A stretch of DNA of 43,822 nt from Streptomyces olivochromogenes (GTDB lineage Bacteria > Actinomycetota > Actinomycetes > Streptomycetales > Streptomycetaceae). This document shows, piece by piece, positions 24,397-32,048 of the stretch. Under the pieces are notes generated by a model that saw only the letters and a list, made by a program, of their open reading frames with translations, did not search any database and was not told the origin of the DNA. The first letter of the stretch is position 1, and the number at the start of each line of letters is the position of its first letter. Where the stretch lies: the NCBI RefSeq assembly GCF_021538895.1, contig NZ_JADDRL010000079.1:1-43822 (forward strand). The letters run 5' to 3'. A program made the translations under genes and the position numbers.

Positions 24397-24800
24397 TCCA
24401 GCAGCGAGCGAACTTCGATTGGATGCTCAAGGATCTCGCCGACGGCGTGCCGGGCATCGAGATGATCGTGGTGCTCTCCGCCGACGGACTGCGCATCGCC
24501 CGCTACGGCGGCGACCCCGACTCCGCCGACCGCCTGGCCGCGGCCTGCGCGGGCGTGCAGAGCCTGGCGGGCGCCGTCGCCCAGGAACTCCCGGGCAGCA
24601 ACGGAGACATGAAGCTGGTCGTCATCGAGATCAACGGCGGCTACTTCTACCTGATGGCCGCCGGCGCCAACGCCTACCTGGCCGTGCTCGCCGACGTGGT
24701 CTGCGAACCCGGCCGGATGAGCAACCGCATGCGCGACCTCGTCGTCAGAATCGGCGCCCATCTGACCAGTCCGCCCCGCCGCAACGGGCAGGCCGTATGA
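24393..24800 (+). CDS. cvnB9: Conservon roadblock/LC7 protein CvnB
   Basis: Roadblock/LC7-fold protein, 135 residues, likely dimeric, that regulates the conservon GTPase. The segment GVPGIEMIVVLSADGLRIARYGG (split here as two beta strands with SADGL turn) and GDMKLVVIEINGGYFYLMAAG are typical of the family. GTG 24393 overlaps the cvnA stop, and its own stop overlaps the cvnC ATG (ATGA). The frame is open upstream but that reading is antisense-shadow of cvnA. Roadblock proteins act as GTPase regulators by family knowledge; direct activity here is inferred. Confidence 0.93.
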   Translation: MIQQRANFDWMLKDLADGVPGIEMIVVLSADGLRIARYGGDPDSADRLAAACAGVQSLAGAVAQELPGSNGDMKLVVIEINGGYFYLMAAGANAYLAVLADVVCEPGRMSNRMRDLVVRIGAHLTSPPRRNGQAV

Positions 24801-25219
24801 CTCCTCCGCAACGCAAACGGCGACACCCCAAGGAGTACCCCCCTCCACCGCCGCCCCCGCCCCCCGTGGCGGTGGAGGGCAAGGGCGAGGGCGAGAAGAA
24901 GAACCCCGAGCGGCTGTACGTCATCACGGGCGCCGACGGCTCGCGCGCCGAGCTGGACCTGGTGACGCTGATCGTGGCGCGCGCCGATTCACCGCCGTCC
25001 GTACCACCGGAGCAGGCGGCGCTGCTCCGGCTCTGTATCGCCCCCCTGTCCGTGGCCGAGCTCTCGGCCTACCTCAATCTTCCGTTCAGCGCGATGACCG
25101 TGCTGATCACCGAGCTGATCTCGGCCGGACTGGTGCAGGCGCGCGCCCCGATCGTCCGCCAGGCGCTCCCCGACCGTTCACTCCTCGAAGCGGTGATGCA
25201 TGGACTTCAAAGGCTCTGA
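24797..25219 (+). CDS. cvnC9: Conservon DUF742 protein CvnC
   Basis: 140-residue protein of the DUF742 family. The N-terminus (about 1-36) is basic and then has a run of nine prolines, followed by a Gly/Lys/Glu linker; the folded part starts at RLYVITGADG and contains a winged-helix-like region (LRLCIAPLSVAELSAYLNLP) near 85-105. ATG 24797 overlaps the cvnB stop; the end overlaps the cvnD start by 20 bases. The function of DUF742 in conservons is not known, though an HTH-like fold is visible. The polyproline run is longer than usual in my experience, unverified. Confidence 0.92.
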   Translation: MTPPQRKRRHPKEYPPPPPPPPPVAVEGKGEGEKKNPERLYVITGADGSRAELDLVTLIVARADSPPSVPPEQAALLRLCIAPLSVAELSAYLNLPFSAMTVLITELISAGLVQARAPIVRQALPDRSLLEAVMHGLQRL

Positions 25220-25820
25220 CACCATCCCCGGCCCACGTACCGAGGATCATCTGCCCCAGACGGCCCAGGCGGCGGTCAAGATCGTGATCGTGGGCGGCTT
25301 CGGTGTCGGCAAGACCACCATGGTCGGCTCGGTCAGCGAGATCAGACCGCTGACCACCGAGGAGACGATGACCCAGGCGGGCATCGGCGTGGACGACAAC
25401 TACGGCTCCGAGACGAAGACGGCCACCACCGTGGCCATGGACTTCGGCCGCATCAGCATCACCGAGAAGCTGGTCCTCTACCTGTTCGGCACCCCCGGCC
25501 AGGAGCGCTTCTGGTTCCTGTGGAACGGGCTGTTCGAGGGAGCCCTCGGCGCGGTCGTCCTGGTCGACACCCGGCGCCTGGAAGTCAGCTTCGACGTCAT
25601 AGGGCGCCTGGAGGAGCGCGGCGTGCCCTTCGTCGTCGCCGTCAACTCCTTCCCGGACGCGCCCCGTTACCCCATCGAGGAACTGCGTACGGCGCTCGAT
25701 CTCGTCCCGGAGATCCCCATCATCGAGTGCGACGCGCGCCGCCGCGCCTCCAGCCGCGACGTCCTGATGACCCTGATGCGCTTCCTGCACTCGCTCGCCA
25801 TGTCCGGCGCGCTCACCTGA
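25200..25820 (+). CDS. cvnD9: Conservon small GTPase CvnD
   Basis: Ras-like small GTP-binding protein, 206 residues. P-loop GGFGVGKT at 32-39, switch region with TTE around 52-54, G3 motif LFGTPGQERF near 96-105 and the NSFPDA segment near 148 in the position of the NKxD motif (N-S-F-P-D, as usual in CvnD). A final helix region follows. ATG 25200 lies inside the cvnC end, giving tight coupling. In the conservon, it is the GTPase switch of the CvnA-B-C complex. Confidence 0.94.
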   Translation: MDFKGSDTIPGPRTEDHLPQTAQAAVKIVIVGGFGVGKTTMVGSVSEIRPLTTEETMTQAGIGVDDNYGSETKTATTVAMDFGRISITEKLVLYLFGTPGQERFWFLWNGLFEGALGAVVLVDTRRLEVSFDVIGRLEERGVPFVVAVNSFPDAPRYPIEELRTALDLVPEIPIIECDARRRASSRDVLMTLMRFLHSLAMSGALT

Positions 25821-25877
25821 CCCCTGCCCGACCGACCCCCGTTACCTCGGACTGACCTCAGTTTCGGAGCGACCACT

Positions 25878-27413
25878 GTGACGCCTGAACCCCACTCCCT
25901 CACCGGTACGGACGACTCCACCCTCGACCCGCCGCCCGGCTGCCCGGCGCACGGCCTCGGACCCGGGGGGCCGGCCCGGCTGTACGGCCCCGGCGCGGAC
26001 GACCTGGAGGGCCTGTACGAGAAACTGCGGGAAGAGCACGGCCCCGTGGCGCCCGTCCTGCTCCACGACGACGTGCCGATGTGGGTGGTCCTCGGGCACG
26101 CCGAGAACCTGCACATGGTGCGCACCCCCTCGCAGTACACCCGGGACAGCCGCATCTGGACCCCGCTGCTCGAAGGCGTGGTCAAGCCCGACCACCCGCT
26201 CATGCCGCACATCGCCTGGCAGCCCATCTGCTCCCACGCCGAGGGCGACGAGCACCTGCGGCTGCGGGGAGCGGTCACCGGCGCCATGTCGACCATCGAC
26301 CACCGCGGCATCCGCCGCCACATCGGCCGCCACACACAGCGCCTGGTCAACGCGTTCTGCGAGAAGGGCCGGGCCGATCTGGTCTCCCAGTTCGCGGAGC
26401 ATCTGCCGATGGCGGTGATGTGCGAGATCCTCGGCATGCCCGAGGAGTACGGCGACCGGATCGTGCAGGCCGCCCGCGACATGCTCAAGGGCACCGAGAC
26501 CGCCATCGCCAGCAACGAGTACATCATGGGCTGCCTGATGCGGCTCACCGCGCGGCGCCGGGCCCAGCCCGAGGAGGACTTCACCAGCCACCTCGTCAAC
26601 CACCCGGCGCGCCTGACCGACGACGAGATCGGCCAGCACCTCAGAGTCGTGCTCATCGCCGCCTACGAGGCCACCGCCAACCTCCTCGCCAACGCGCTGC
26701 GCATGGTCCTCACCGAGCCCGGCTTCCGCGCCCAGCTCAACGGCGGCCAGATGACGGTGCCGGAGGCGGTCGAGCAGTCCCTGTGGGACGAGCCGCCGTT
26801 CAGCGCCGTTCTCGGCTACTTCGCCAAGCAGGACACGGAGCTCGGCGGCCACCGCATCCGCAAGGGCGACGGCCTGCTGTTCGCCCCCGCCCCGGGCAAC
26901 ATCGACCCGCGGGTGCGTCCCGACCTGTCCGCCAACATGCAGGGCAACCGCTCGCACCTCGCCTTCGGCGGCGGCCCGCACGAGTGCCCGGGCCAGGACA
27001 TCGGCCGCGCCATCGCCGACGTCGGCGTCGACGCCCTGCTGTCCCGGCTGCCCGACGTGCAGCTCGACTGCGACGAGGACGACCTGCGCTGGCGGGAGTC
27101 GATCTCCTCACGGCACCTGGTGGAACTCCCGGTACGGTTCGGCCCGAAGCCGCAGCAGGACGTGCGGTCCAAGCCCAGCCATGCCCCCATCCCGCCGCAG
27201 CGCGCCACCTGGCAGGTCGGCACGACCGGACCGGCACCCGATGCCCCGACCGTGCCCGCTCAGGCCACCGCTCCCGGGCACCTCGGCACCCCCGGGCCCG
27301 CCGCGCCCGAGCCGCGACCGGCGGCGCCCAGGCCCGCCGAGCCGGCACCGCAGCCCGCGAGCCGTCCCCGGGACGTGTGGCAGCGCCTGCGCCGCTGGTG
27401 GCGCGGTCACTGA
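25878..27413 (+). CDS. cvnE9: Conservon cytochrome P450 (CvnE/RarE) with non-canonical ExxR
   Basis: P450-fold protein of 511 residues. The heme-binding loop is FGGGPHECPGQDIG with Cys370, and the I-helix motif AAYEAT stands for AGxET. The K-helix, where ExxR should be, reads AVEQSLWDEPP (E299-W303): the usual E and R positions are Q300 and W303. Published CYP157-family members also lack ExxR, so this probably belongs near that group or CYP156. The last 90-100 residues form a Pro/Ala-rich linker ending in DVWQRLRRWWRGH, a basic Trp-rich helix. GTG 25878 has GGAG nine bases before. It closes the conservon 57 bp after cvnD. Whether it is catalytic is open. It overlaps the convergent pseudouridine synthase by 7 bp. 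Confidence 0.93.
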   Translation: MTPEPHSLTGTDDSTLDPPPGCPAHGLGPGGPARLYGPGADDLEGLYEKLREEHGPVAPVLLHDDVPMWVVLGHAENLHMVRTPSQYTRDSRIWTPLLEGVVKPDHPLMPHIAWQPICSHAEGDEHLRLRGAVTGAMSTIDHRGIRRHIGRHTQRLVNAFCEKGRADLVSQFAEHLPMAVMCEILGMPEEYGDRIVQAARDMLKGTETAIASNEYIMGCLMRLTARRRAQPEEDFTSHLVNHPARLTDDEIGQHLRVVLIAAYEATANLLANALRMVLTEPGFRAQLNGGQMTVPEAVEQSLWDEPPFSAVLGYFAKQDTELGGHRIRKGDGLLFAPAPGNIDPRVRPDLSANMQGNRSHLAFGGGPHECPGQDIGRAIADVGVDALLSRLPDVQLDCDEDDLRWRESISSRHLVELPVRFGPKPQQDVRSKPSHAPIPPQRATWQVGTTGPAPDAPTVPAQATAPGHLGTPGPAAPEPRPAAPRPAEPAPQPASRPRDVWQRLRRWWRGH

Positions 27414-28363
27414 CCCGCCGCCCACCGGGCGTACGAGGACCAGGCCTCCAGCGTCCGCCCACTGCGGAACCTGTGCTCCGTCCCCGTGACCGGATCGGTG
27501 AACTCCAGCTCCCGCGCCAGCAGTTGCAGCGGGCGCCGGAAGTCAGCGGCCGGCACGGGGTCGGCCACCTCCGGGTACAGCGGGTCGCCGAGGATCGGCA
27601 CGCCCAGGGCGTTCATGTGCACCCGCAGCTGATGGGTCTGCCCGGTACCCGGGGTGAGCCGGTAGCGCCCCAGCCCGTCCGCCTCCCGGCGCTCGGCCAG
27701 TTCGACGAGGGTGACCGCGTTGGGCTCGCCCTCGACCTCCCGCGCCGCCAGCACCCCGCGCTCCTTCACGATCCGGCTGCGCACGGTCCGGGGCAGGGCG
27801 AGCGAGGCCTCGTACGGGGCGACGGCCTCGTACTCCTTGCGCACCCGCCGGTCGCGGAACAGCATCTGGTACGCGCCGCGCTCCTCGGGTCGCACCGTGA
27901 ACAGCACCAGTCCGGCGGTGAGCCGGTCCAGACGGTGCGCGGCGGAGAGCGCCGGGAGGTCCAGCTCCCGGCGCAGCCTCGCCAGCGCGGTCTCGGTGAC
28001 GTGGCTGCCGCGCGGGGTGGTGGCGAGGAAGTGCGGTTTGTCGGCGACGACGAGGTGCGCGTCGCGGTACACGACCTCCAGCGGGAACGGCACCGGGACC
28101 TCCTCGGGCAGCTCCCGGTGGAACCACACGAACATCCCCGGCACGTACGGGGCGTCCGGCGCCACCGCCCGTCCGTCGGCCCCGACGATCCGCCCCGCGT
28201 CGAGCATCGCCCGGACCACCCCGGGGCCGGCCCCGGACAGCCGCTCCACCAGATACTCGCCGACGGTGGCCCAGGGCCCCTCGGCGGGCAGCCGCACCCG
28301 CACCGGGTCCACCCCGTGGCGCTGGGGGAGCGGGGAGGGCGGCGTGCGGGTCCTGCGTCTCAT
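27407..28363 (-). CDS. RluA-family pseudouridine synthase
   Basis: Converts uridine to pseudouridine in rRNA or tRNA. 318 residues with the RluA catalytic motif HRLDRLTAGL, Asp being the nucleophile (near residue 145), and a GTGQTHQLRVHM motif near 240 typical of the family. A short S4-like region (VGEYLVERLSGAGPGVVRAML) lies near the N-terminus. The target nucleotide cannot be told from sequence. ATG 28363 begins a basic Arg-rich N-terminus. It faces the P450 gene tail to tail with a 7-bp overlap and is downstream of the siderophore-interacting gene on the same strand, from which a strong hairpin separates it. Confidence 0.93.
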   Translation of the reverse strand: MRRRTRTPPSPLPQRHGVDPVRVRLPAEGPWATVGEYLVERLSGAGPGVVRAMLDAGRIVGADGRAVAPDAPYVPGMFVWFHRELPEEVPVPFPLEVVYRDAHLVVADKPHFLATTPRGSHVTETALARLRRELDLPALSAAHRLDRLTAGLVLFTVRPEERGAYQMLFRDRRVRKEYEAVAPYEASLALPRTVRSRIVKERGVLAAREVEGEPNAVTLVELAERREADGLGRYRLTPGTGQTHQLRVHMNALGVPILGDPLYPEVADPVPAADFRRPLQLLARELEFTDPVTGTEHRFRSGRTLEAWSSYARWAAGQ

Positions 28364-28413
28364 CGGCCCAGCGTAGGGCGGCTGTGGCGACCGCGGCGAG
28401 CGAGGCGGACGCG

Positions 28414-28456
28414 GCAGCGGCGGTCCCCTGACATCTGTTCAGGGGACCGCCGCTGC
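28414..28456 (-). terminator. Terminator after the siderophore-interacting protein gene
   Basis: Perfect 18-bp arms (28414-28431 and 28439-28456), seven-base loop, eight bases beyond the stop codon of the minus-strand gene. No T-tract. Confidence 0.82.
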
Positions 28457-28463
28457 AGGTGTC

Positions 28464-29312
28464 TCACGCCGCCGCGGCCGTGCCGCCCTCCTGCTCCGCC
28501 TCGATGCGCGCGTTCCAGTCCCGCTTGGACTCCTGCCAGCCGTCCTCGTTGTGACCCAGGCGCCAGTAGCCGGAGATCGACAGGTCCTCGCGCGGAATCT
28601 GCCGCTCCACCCGCAGCAGCCGGCGCAGCTCCTTCACGAAGGCCGCCTCGCCGTGCACGAACGCGTGCAGCCGGCCCGCCGGGAACTCCAGCGCGCGGAC
28701 GGCCTCGACCAGGGCCTCGCCGACCGGCCGGTCCCCGCGGTGCAGCCAGACGACCTCCACGTCGGAGTCGATCTTCTGCTCCTCCTCGGGGCCGGAAACC
28801 TCCACGAAGGCAAAGGCCTTGGCGCCGGCGGGCAGCGCCTCCAGGGAACAGGCGATGGCGGGCAGCGCGCTCTCGTCACCGGCGAGCAGATGCCAGTCGG
28901 CGCTCGGGTCCGGCGCGTACGCCCCGCCCGGCCCCATGAAGCGGACGGTCTCGCCCGGCCGCACCCGCAGCGCCCAGGGACCCGCCAGGCCCTCGTCGCC
29001 GTGGACCACGAAGTCCAGGGTCAGCTCACGGCGTTCGGGATCCCAGGACCGTACGGTGTACGTCCGGGTCACCGGCCACTGCTCGCGCGGGAACTGAGCG
29101 CGGACGCGGTCGATGTCGAAGGGCTCCGGGTAGGTCACGCCCTCGGGGCCGAAGAGCAGCTTCACATAGTGGTCGGTGCAGGTGTCCGCCGAGAAGTCGG
29201 CCAGGCCGTCACCGCCGAGCACCACACGCTGCATGTGCGGGGTCAGCCGTTCGGTGCGGACGACCTGCGCGGAATGGGGCTTCCGCGGCTTCCGTGCCGG
29301 ACGTTCTGCCAT
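28464..29312 (-). CDS. Siderophore-interacting FAD-binding protein (ferric reductase family)
   Basis: Flavin-dependent reductase that releases iron from ferric siderophores in the cytoplasm. 282 residues: FAD-binding beta-barrel with RTYTVRSW (RxYTxR flavin motif) near 85 and the NAD(P)H-binding region GDESALPAI near 145, with the C-terminal GYWRLGHNEDGW signature of the SIP family. ATG 29312 has GGGAGG five bases upstream; in-frame codons beyond it include the iron box region and are rejected. A DtxR-type operator lies 23-41 bases upstream, so expression should be repressed when iron is plentiful. It appears to be a single-gene unit. Confidence 0.94.
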   Translation of the reverse strand: MAERPARKPRKPHSAQVVRTERLTPHMQRVVLGGDGLADFSADTCTDHYVKLLFGPEGVTYPEPFDIDRVRAQFPREQWPVTRTYTVRSWDPERRELTLDFVVHGDEGLAGPWALRVRPGETVRFMGPGGAYAPDPSADWHLLAGDESALPAIACSLEALPAGAKAFAFVEVSGPEEEQKIDSDVEVVWLHRGDRPVGEALVEAVRALEFPAGRLHAFVHGEAAFVKELRRLLRVERQIPREDLSISGYWRLGHNEDGWQESKRDWNARIEAEQEGGTAAAA

Positions 29313-29334
29313 GACGGCCTCCCAGGATCCAAGC

Positions 29335-29353
29335 TTAGGTTTACCTAAGTTAG
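29335..29353 (-). promoter_or_regulatory. Iron box (DmdR1/IdeR/DtxR-type operator)
   Basis: TTAGGTTTACCTAAGTTAG matches 14 of 19 positions of the consensus TTAGGTTAGCCTAACCTAA, and its left part CTTAGGT-TT-ACCTAAG is a perfect inverted repeat (29334-29349). It lies just upstream of the siderophore-interacting gene. Confidence 0.85.
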
Positions 29354-29385
29354 CACCTCTCCCTTTGCGTTTCACAAGAACGGGG

Positions 29386-30306
29386 TCACGCGCCGAGTGT
29401 CGTCAGCAGCCGGTGCAGGGAACCGCCCAGTCCCCAGCGCACCGCCAGCCCGTCCAGGCCCGCCGAGTCGCGCGGAGTGTGCGGCAGCCTCGTGTCGACC
29501 TCGGGCAGCGGTACGTCGGCGGCGACCCGTACGACCTTCGGCGCGACGGCGACGTACGGGCGTGCCTCGTCCAGGCGCTTGCGCTGCGACGGCGTGAGCT
29601 TGGCCTTCGGGTCGTCCACCGCCGCCATGATCCCGGCCAGGTCGCCGAACTCGGCGAGCAGCTTGGCGGCGGTCTTCTCGCCGATCCCGGGCACGCCCGG
29701 CAGCCCGTCGCTCGGGTCGCCGCGCAGCAGCGCGAGGTCCGCGTACCCGCTCCCGTCGACGCCGTACTTCTCGCGCAGCAGCGCCCCGTCGGTGAGCTGC
29801 AGCGTGCCGACGCCCTTGAGCGGGTACAGCACCCGCACCCCGCGTGCGTCGTCCACGAGTTGGTACAGGTCGCGGTCGCCGGTGACGATGTCGACCGGGC
29901 CGTCGGCGCGCGCGGTGAACGTGCCGATCACGTCGTCGGCCTCGTACCCCTCGATCCCGACCCGGGCGATGCCGATCGCGTCCAGGACCTCCTCGATGAC
30001 CGGCACCTGCGGGGAGAGCGTGTCCGGTACCTGCTCCTCGTCCGGCCCGATCTCGTGCTCCTCGGCGACGCGGTGCGCCTTGTAGGAGGGGATCAGGTCG
30101 ACCCGCCACTGCGGGCGCCAGTCGGCGTCCATGCAGGCCACCAGCCGGTCCGGCCGGTGGTCCTTGACCAGCCGGTCGATGAAGTCGAGCAGTCCGCGCA
30201 CGGCGTTCACCGGCGTGCCGTCCGGCGCCTTCACGGAGTCCGGGACGCCGAAGTAGGCGCGGAAGTACAGGGAGGCGGTGTCGAGGAGCATGAGTCGTCC
30301 GGTCAC
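29386..30306 (-). CDS. Stand-alone 5'-3' exonuclease (Pol I N-terminal domain type)
   Basis: Flap-type exonuclease homologous to the N-terminal domain of DNA polymerase I. About 306 residues with metal-binding motifs LDTASLYFRAYF, MDADWRP, EADDVIGTF and VTGDRDLYQLV, and a helix-3-turn-helix GVPGIGEKTAAKLL for DNA binding. Start chosen as GTG 30306 (VTGRLMLLD); GTG at 30324 is an in-frame alternative, and further N-terminal sequence is open but not conserved-looking. The product would process RNA primers or flaps in DNA. It is not coupled to the siderophore-interacting gene, being 73 bp upstream on the same strand. Confidence 0.9.
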   Translation of the reverse strand: MTGRLMLLDTASLYFRAYFGVPDSVKAPDGTPVNAVRGLLDFIDRLVKDHRPDRLVACMDADWRPQWRVDLIPSYKAHRVAEEHEIGPDEEQVPDTLSPQVPVIEEVLDAIGIARVGIEGYEADDVIGTFTARADGPVDIVTGDRDLYQLVDDARGVRVLYPLKGVGTLQLTDGALLREKYGVDGSGYADLALLRGDPSDGLPGVPGIGEKTAAKLLAEFGDLAGIMAAVDDPKAKLTPSQRKRLDEARPYVAVAPKVVRVAADVPLPEVDTRLPHTPRDSAGLDGLAVRWGLGGSLHRLLTTLGA

Positions 30307-30759
30307 GCTCGCATCATGCCGCACGCCACTGACAGCAGCGGCGTCGCGAACCACCGGCGCCGCCGCGACGCGCTCCTCGCGCACCGCGAGACTCCCTGCG
30401 GAGGGTCCGCCCCACGGGGTGTGCACAGTCAGGATCCGGCCAACCACATAGAGCTACGCCTTCACCCAAGCCTTGCCGCACCGCTGGTCGATGCGACCGG
30501 CCGCCAGTTCGATCAGTACCGACTCTCCGTGGCCTCGGCCCCTTCGTCCCGAAGGAGAGGCCCGCGCCCGCCGCGTCCGGAGCCCCCCTCCACTGGCGCG
30601 ATCTGTGGGGGTCGACCTCGCGTGATGCGCCAGGGATGCGCCGGCGGCATGAAACGGTTTGCCGAACATGCGTAGGGTGCAGAGAACTCCTCAGGAGCGG
30701 CGTGCCCCACGACGGGCACCCGGATCATACGGCGACGAGCGAAGGAGGGAGCCGGAGCG
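30307..30759. other. 453-bp intergenic region
   Basis: No convincing gene; open frames here look like GC-bias artefacts. The left part is plain GC-rich DNA. On the right is a promoter (30650-30678) and a leader with two small hairpins, CTCCTCAGGAG near 30690 and GTGCCC-N6-GGGCAC near 30700-30717. Confidence 0.6.
30650..30678 (+). promoter_or_regulatory. Candidate promoter of the XRE-cupin operon
   Basis: TGAAAC (30650-30655), 17-bp spacer, TAGGGT (30673-30678). Predicted start near 30685, 75 bases upstream of the ATG. Confidence 0.45.
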
Positions 30760-31329
30760 ATGGGCGACCACAAAGAACAACAGCCCGTCCGGGTGGGCGC
30801 GGCCGTCCGGCGGCGACGCCGCGCGCTGGAGCTCACCCTCGCCGTCGTGGCCGAGCGCAGCGGACTGTCCGTCCCCTTCCTGAGCCAGATCGAGAACGAC
30901 CGGGCCCGCCCCAGCACCAGCTCCCTGGAGAAGGTGGCCGACGCCCTGCGCACCACGGCCGTCGAGCTCCTCGCCGCCGCCGACCCCGCGTGCAGCGTCG
31001 ACCTCGTACGCTCCGAGACCACCGAGCAGGACTTCACCCCCCGGGTGCGGACCCTCGTGCGCGGTCACCACCAGTTGCACGCCTCCGAGTTCACCGGCGA
31101 CCACGACGCCGGCCGCGAATTCCAGCACCGCAACGACGAGTTGATGTACGTCGCCGACGGCGCCGTGGAGATCGAGGCGGAGGGCCGCGCCTACCGCCTC
31201 GGCCGCGGCGACACCCTCTACCTGACCGGCGGGGTCCGCCACCGCTGGCGCGCCACCGTGCCCGACACCCGGGTGGTCATCGTCGCCGTCGCCGAACACA
31301 TCGAGGCCGTCCAGGACCGTCCCCGCTGA
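30760..31329 (+). CDS. XRE-family regulator with a cupin sensor domain
   Basis: 189-residue transcription regulator: N-terminal XRE-type HTH (about 15-68, with LTLAVVAERSGLSVPFLSQIENDRARPS) and a C-terminal cupin-2 barrel (about 105-185, FQHRNDELMYVADGAVEIE followed by GDTLYL). This PuuR-like layout is common for regulators of amine, amino-acid or organic-acid catabolism. ATG 30760 has GAAGGAGGG upstream. Its stop overlaps the next ATG by one base, so the two genes form an operon. Ligand is unknown. A polyamine or gamma-glutamyl-amine ligand is conceivable given the cluster 3.4 kb downstream, but unproven. Confidence 0.93.
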   Translation: MGDHKEQQPVRVGAAVRRRRRALELTLAVVAERSGLSVPFLSQIENDRARPSTSSLEKVADALRTTAVELLAAADPACSVDLVRSETTEQDFTPRVRTLVRGHHQLHASEFTGDHDAGREFQHRNDELMYVADGAVEIEAEGRAYRLGRGDTLYLTGGVRHRWRATVPDTRVVIVAVAEHIEAVQDRPR

Positions 31330-32048
31330 TGCGGGTCGTCTCCCTGGTGCCGTCGCTCACCGAGGCGGTGGCCGTGTCCGTACCGGGCGCTCTGGTCGGT
31401 GCCACGGACTGGTGCGGCCATCCGGTGGGTCTGGACGTGACCCGGGTGGGCGGCACCAAGAACCCCGGGCTCGACCGGATCGCCGCCCTCGCCCCCGACC
31501 TGGTGATCGCCAACGAGGAGGAGAACCGCGCCCCCGACCTCGACGCCCTGCGCGCGGCGGGCCTGAACGTCCTGGTCACCGAGGTGCGCACGGTGCCGGG
31601 GGCCTTCCGGGAACTGACCCGGGTGCTGGCCGCGTGCGGCGCGGCGCGGCCCCCGCGCTGGCTGGCGGAGGCGGAGCGTACCTGGTCGTCGCTGCCTGAG
31701 CCCGGGCGCCGCCGGTCGGCCGTCGTACCGATCTGGCGCCGCCCCTGGATGGTCCTCGGCCGGGACACCTTCGCCGGCGACGTCCTGACCCGGCTGGGGG
31801 TGGACCACCTGTACGCGTCCCATCCGGACCGCTACCCCCGCATCCCCCTCGACGAACTGCGGGCGGCCGGCCCTGACCTGGTGGTGCTCCCGGACGAGCC
31901 GTACCGCTTCACCCCCGACGACGGCCCCGAGGCCTTCCCCGGACTGCCCTGCGCCCTCGTCAGCGGACGGCATCTGACCTGGTACGGGCCGTCCCTGACC
32001 GAGGCGCCACGGGTGCTGTCCGAGGCCCTGCGAGCAGCTCACCCCTGA
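31329..32048 (+). CDS. Metal-chelate/cobalamin receptor-like protein without signal peptide
   Basis: 239 residues with the bi-lobed receptor fold of BtuF/iron-siderophore binding proteins (type III helical backbone): begins MRVVSLVPSLTEAV, with GGTKNPGLDRIAALAPDLVIANEEEN at the interdomain strand and a second lobe from about 130. There is no signal peptide or lipobox, so it is probably cytosolic, unlike true transport receptors; annotated relatives are often called 'cobalamin-binding protein'. Start ATG 31329 is coupled to the XRE-cupin stop. The last 89 bp overlap the end of a convergent transporter gene. The ligand is inferred only from the family. Confidence 0.85.
   Translation: MRVVSLVPSLTEAVAVSVPGALVGATDWCGHPVGLDVTRVGGTKNPGLDRIAALAPDLVIANEEENRAPDLDALRAAGLNVLVTEVRTVPGAFRELTRVLAACGAARPPRWLAEAERTWSSLPEPGRRRSAVVPIWRRPWMVLGRDTFAGDVLTRLGVDHLYASHPDRYPRIPLDELRAAGPDLVVLPDEPYRFTPDDGPEAFPGLPCALVSGRHLTWYGPSLTEAPRVLSEALRAAHP

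Noticed and set aside
22753..27413. Reading the conservon and P450 as part of a natural-product gene cluster
   Set aside because: The gene set is the standard cvnABCD-P450 signalling operon; no biosynthetic core enzyme is nearby.
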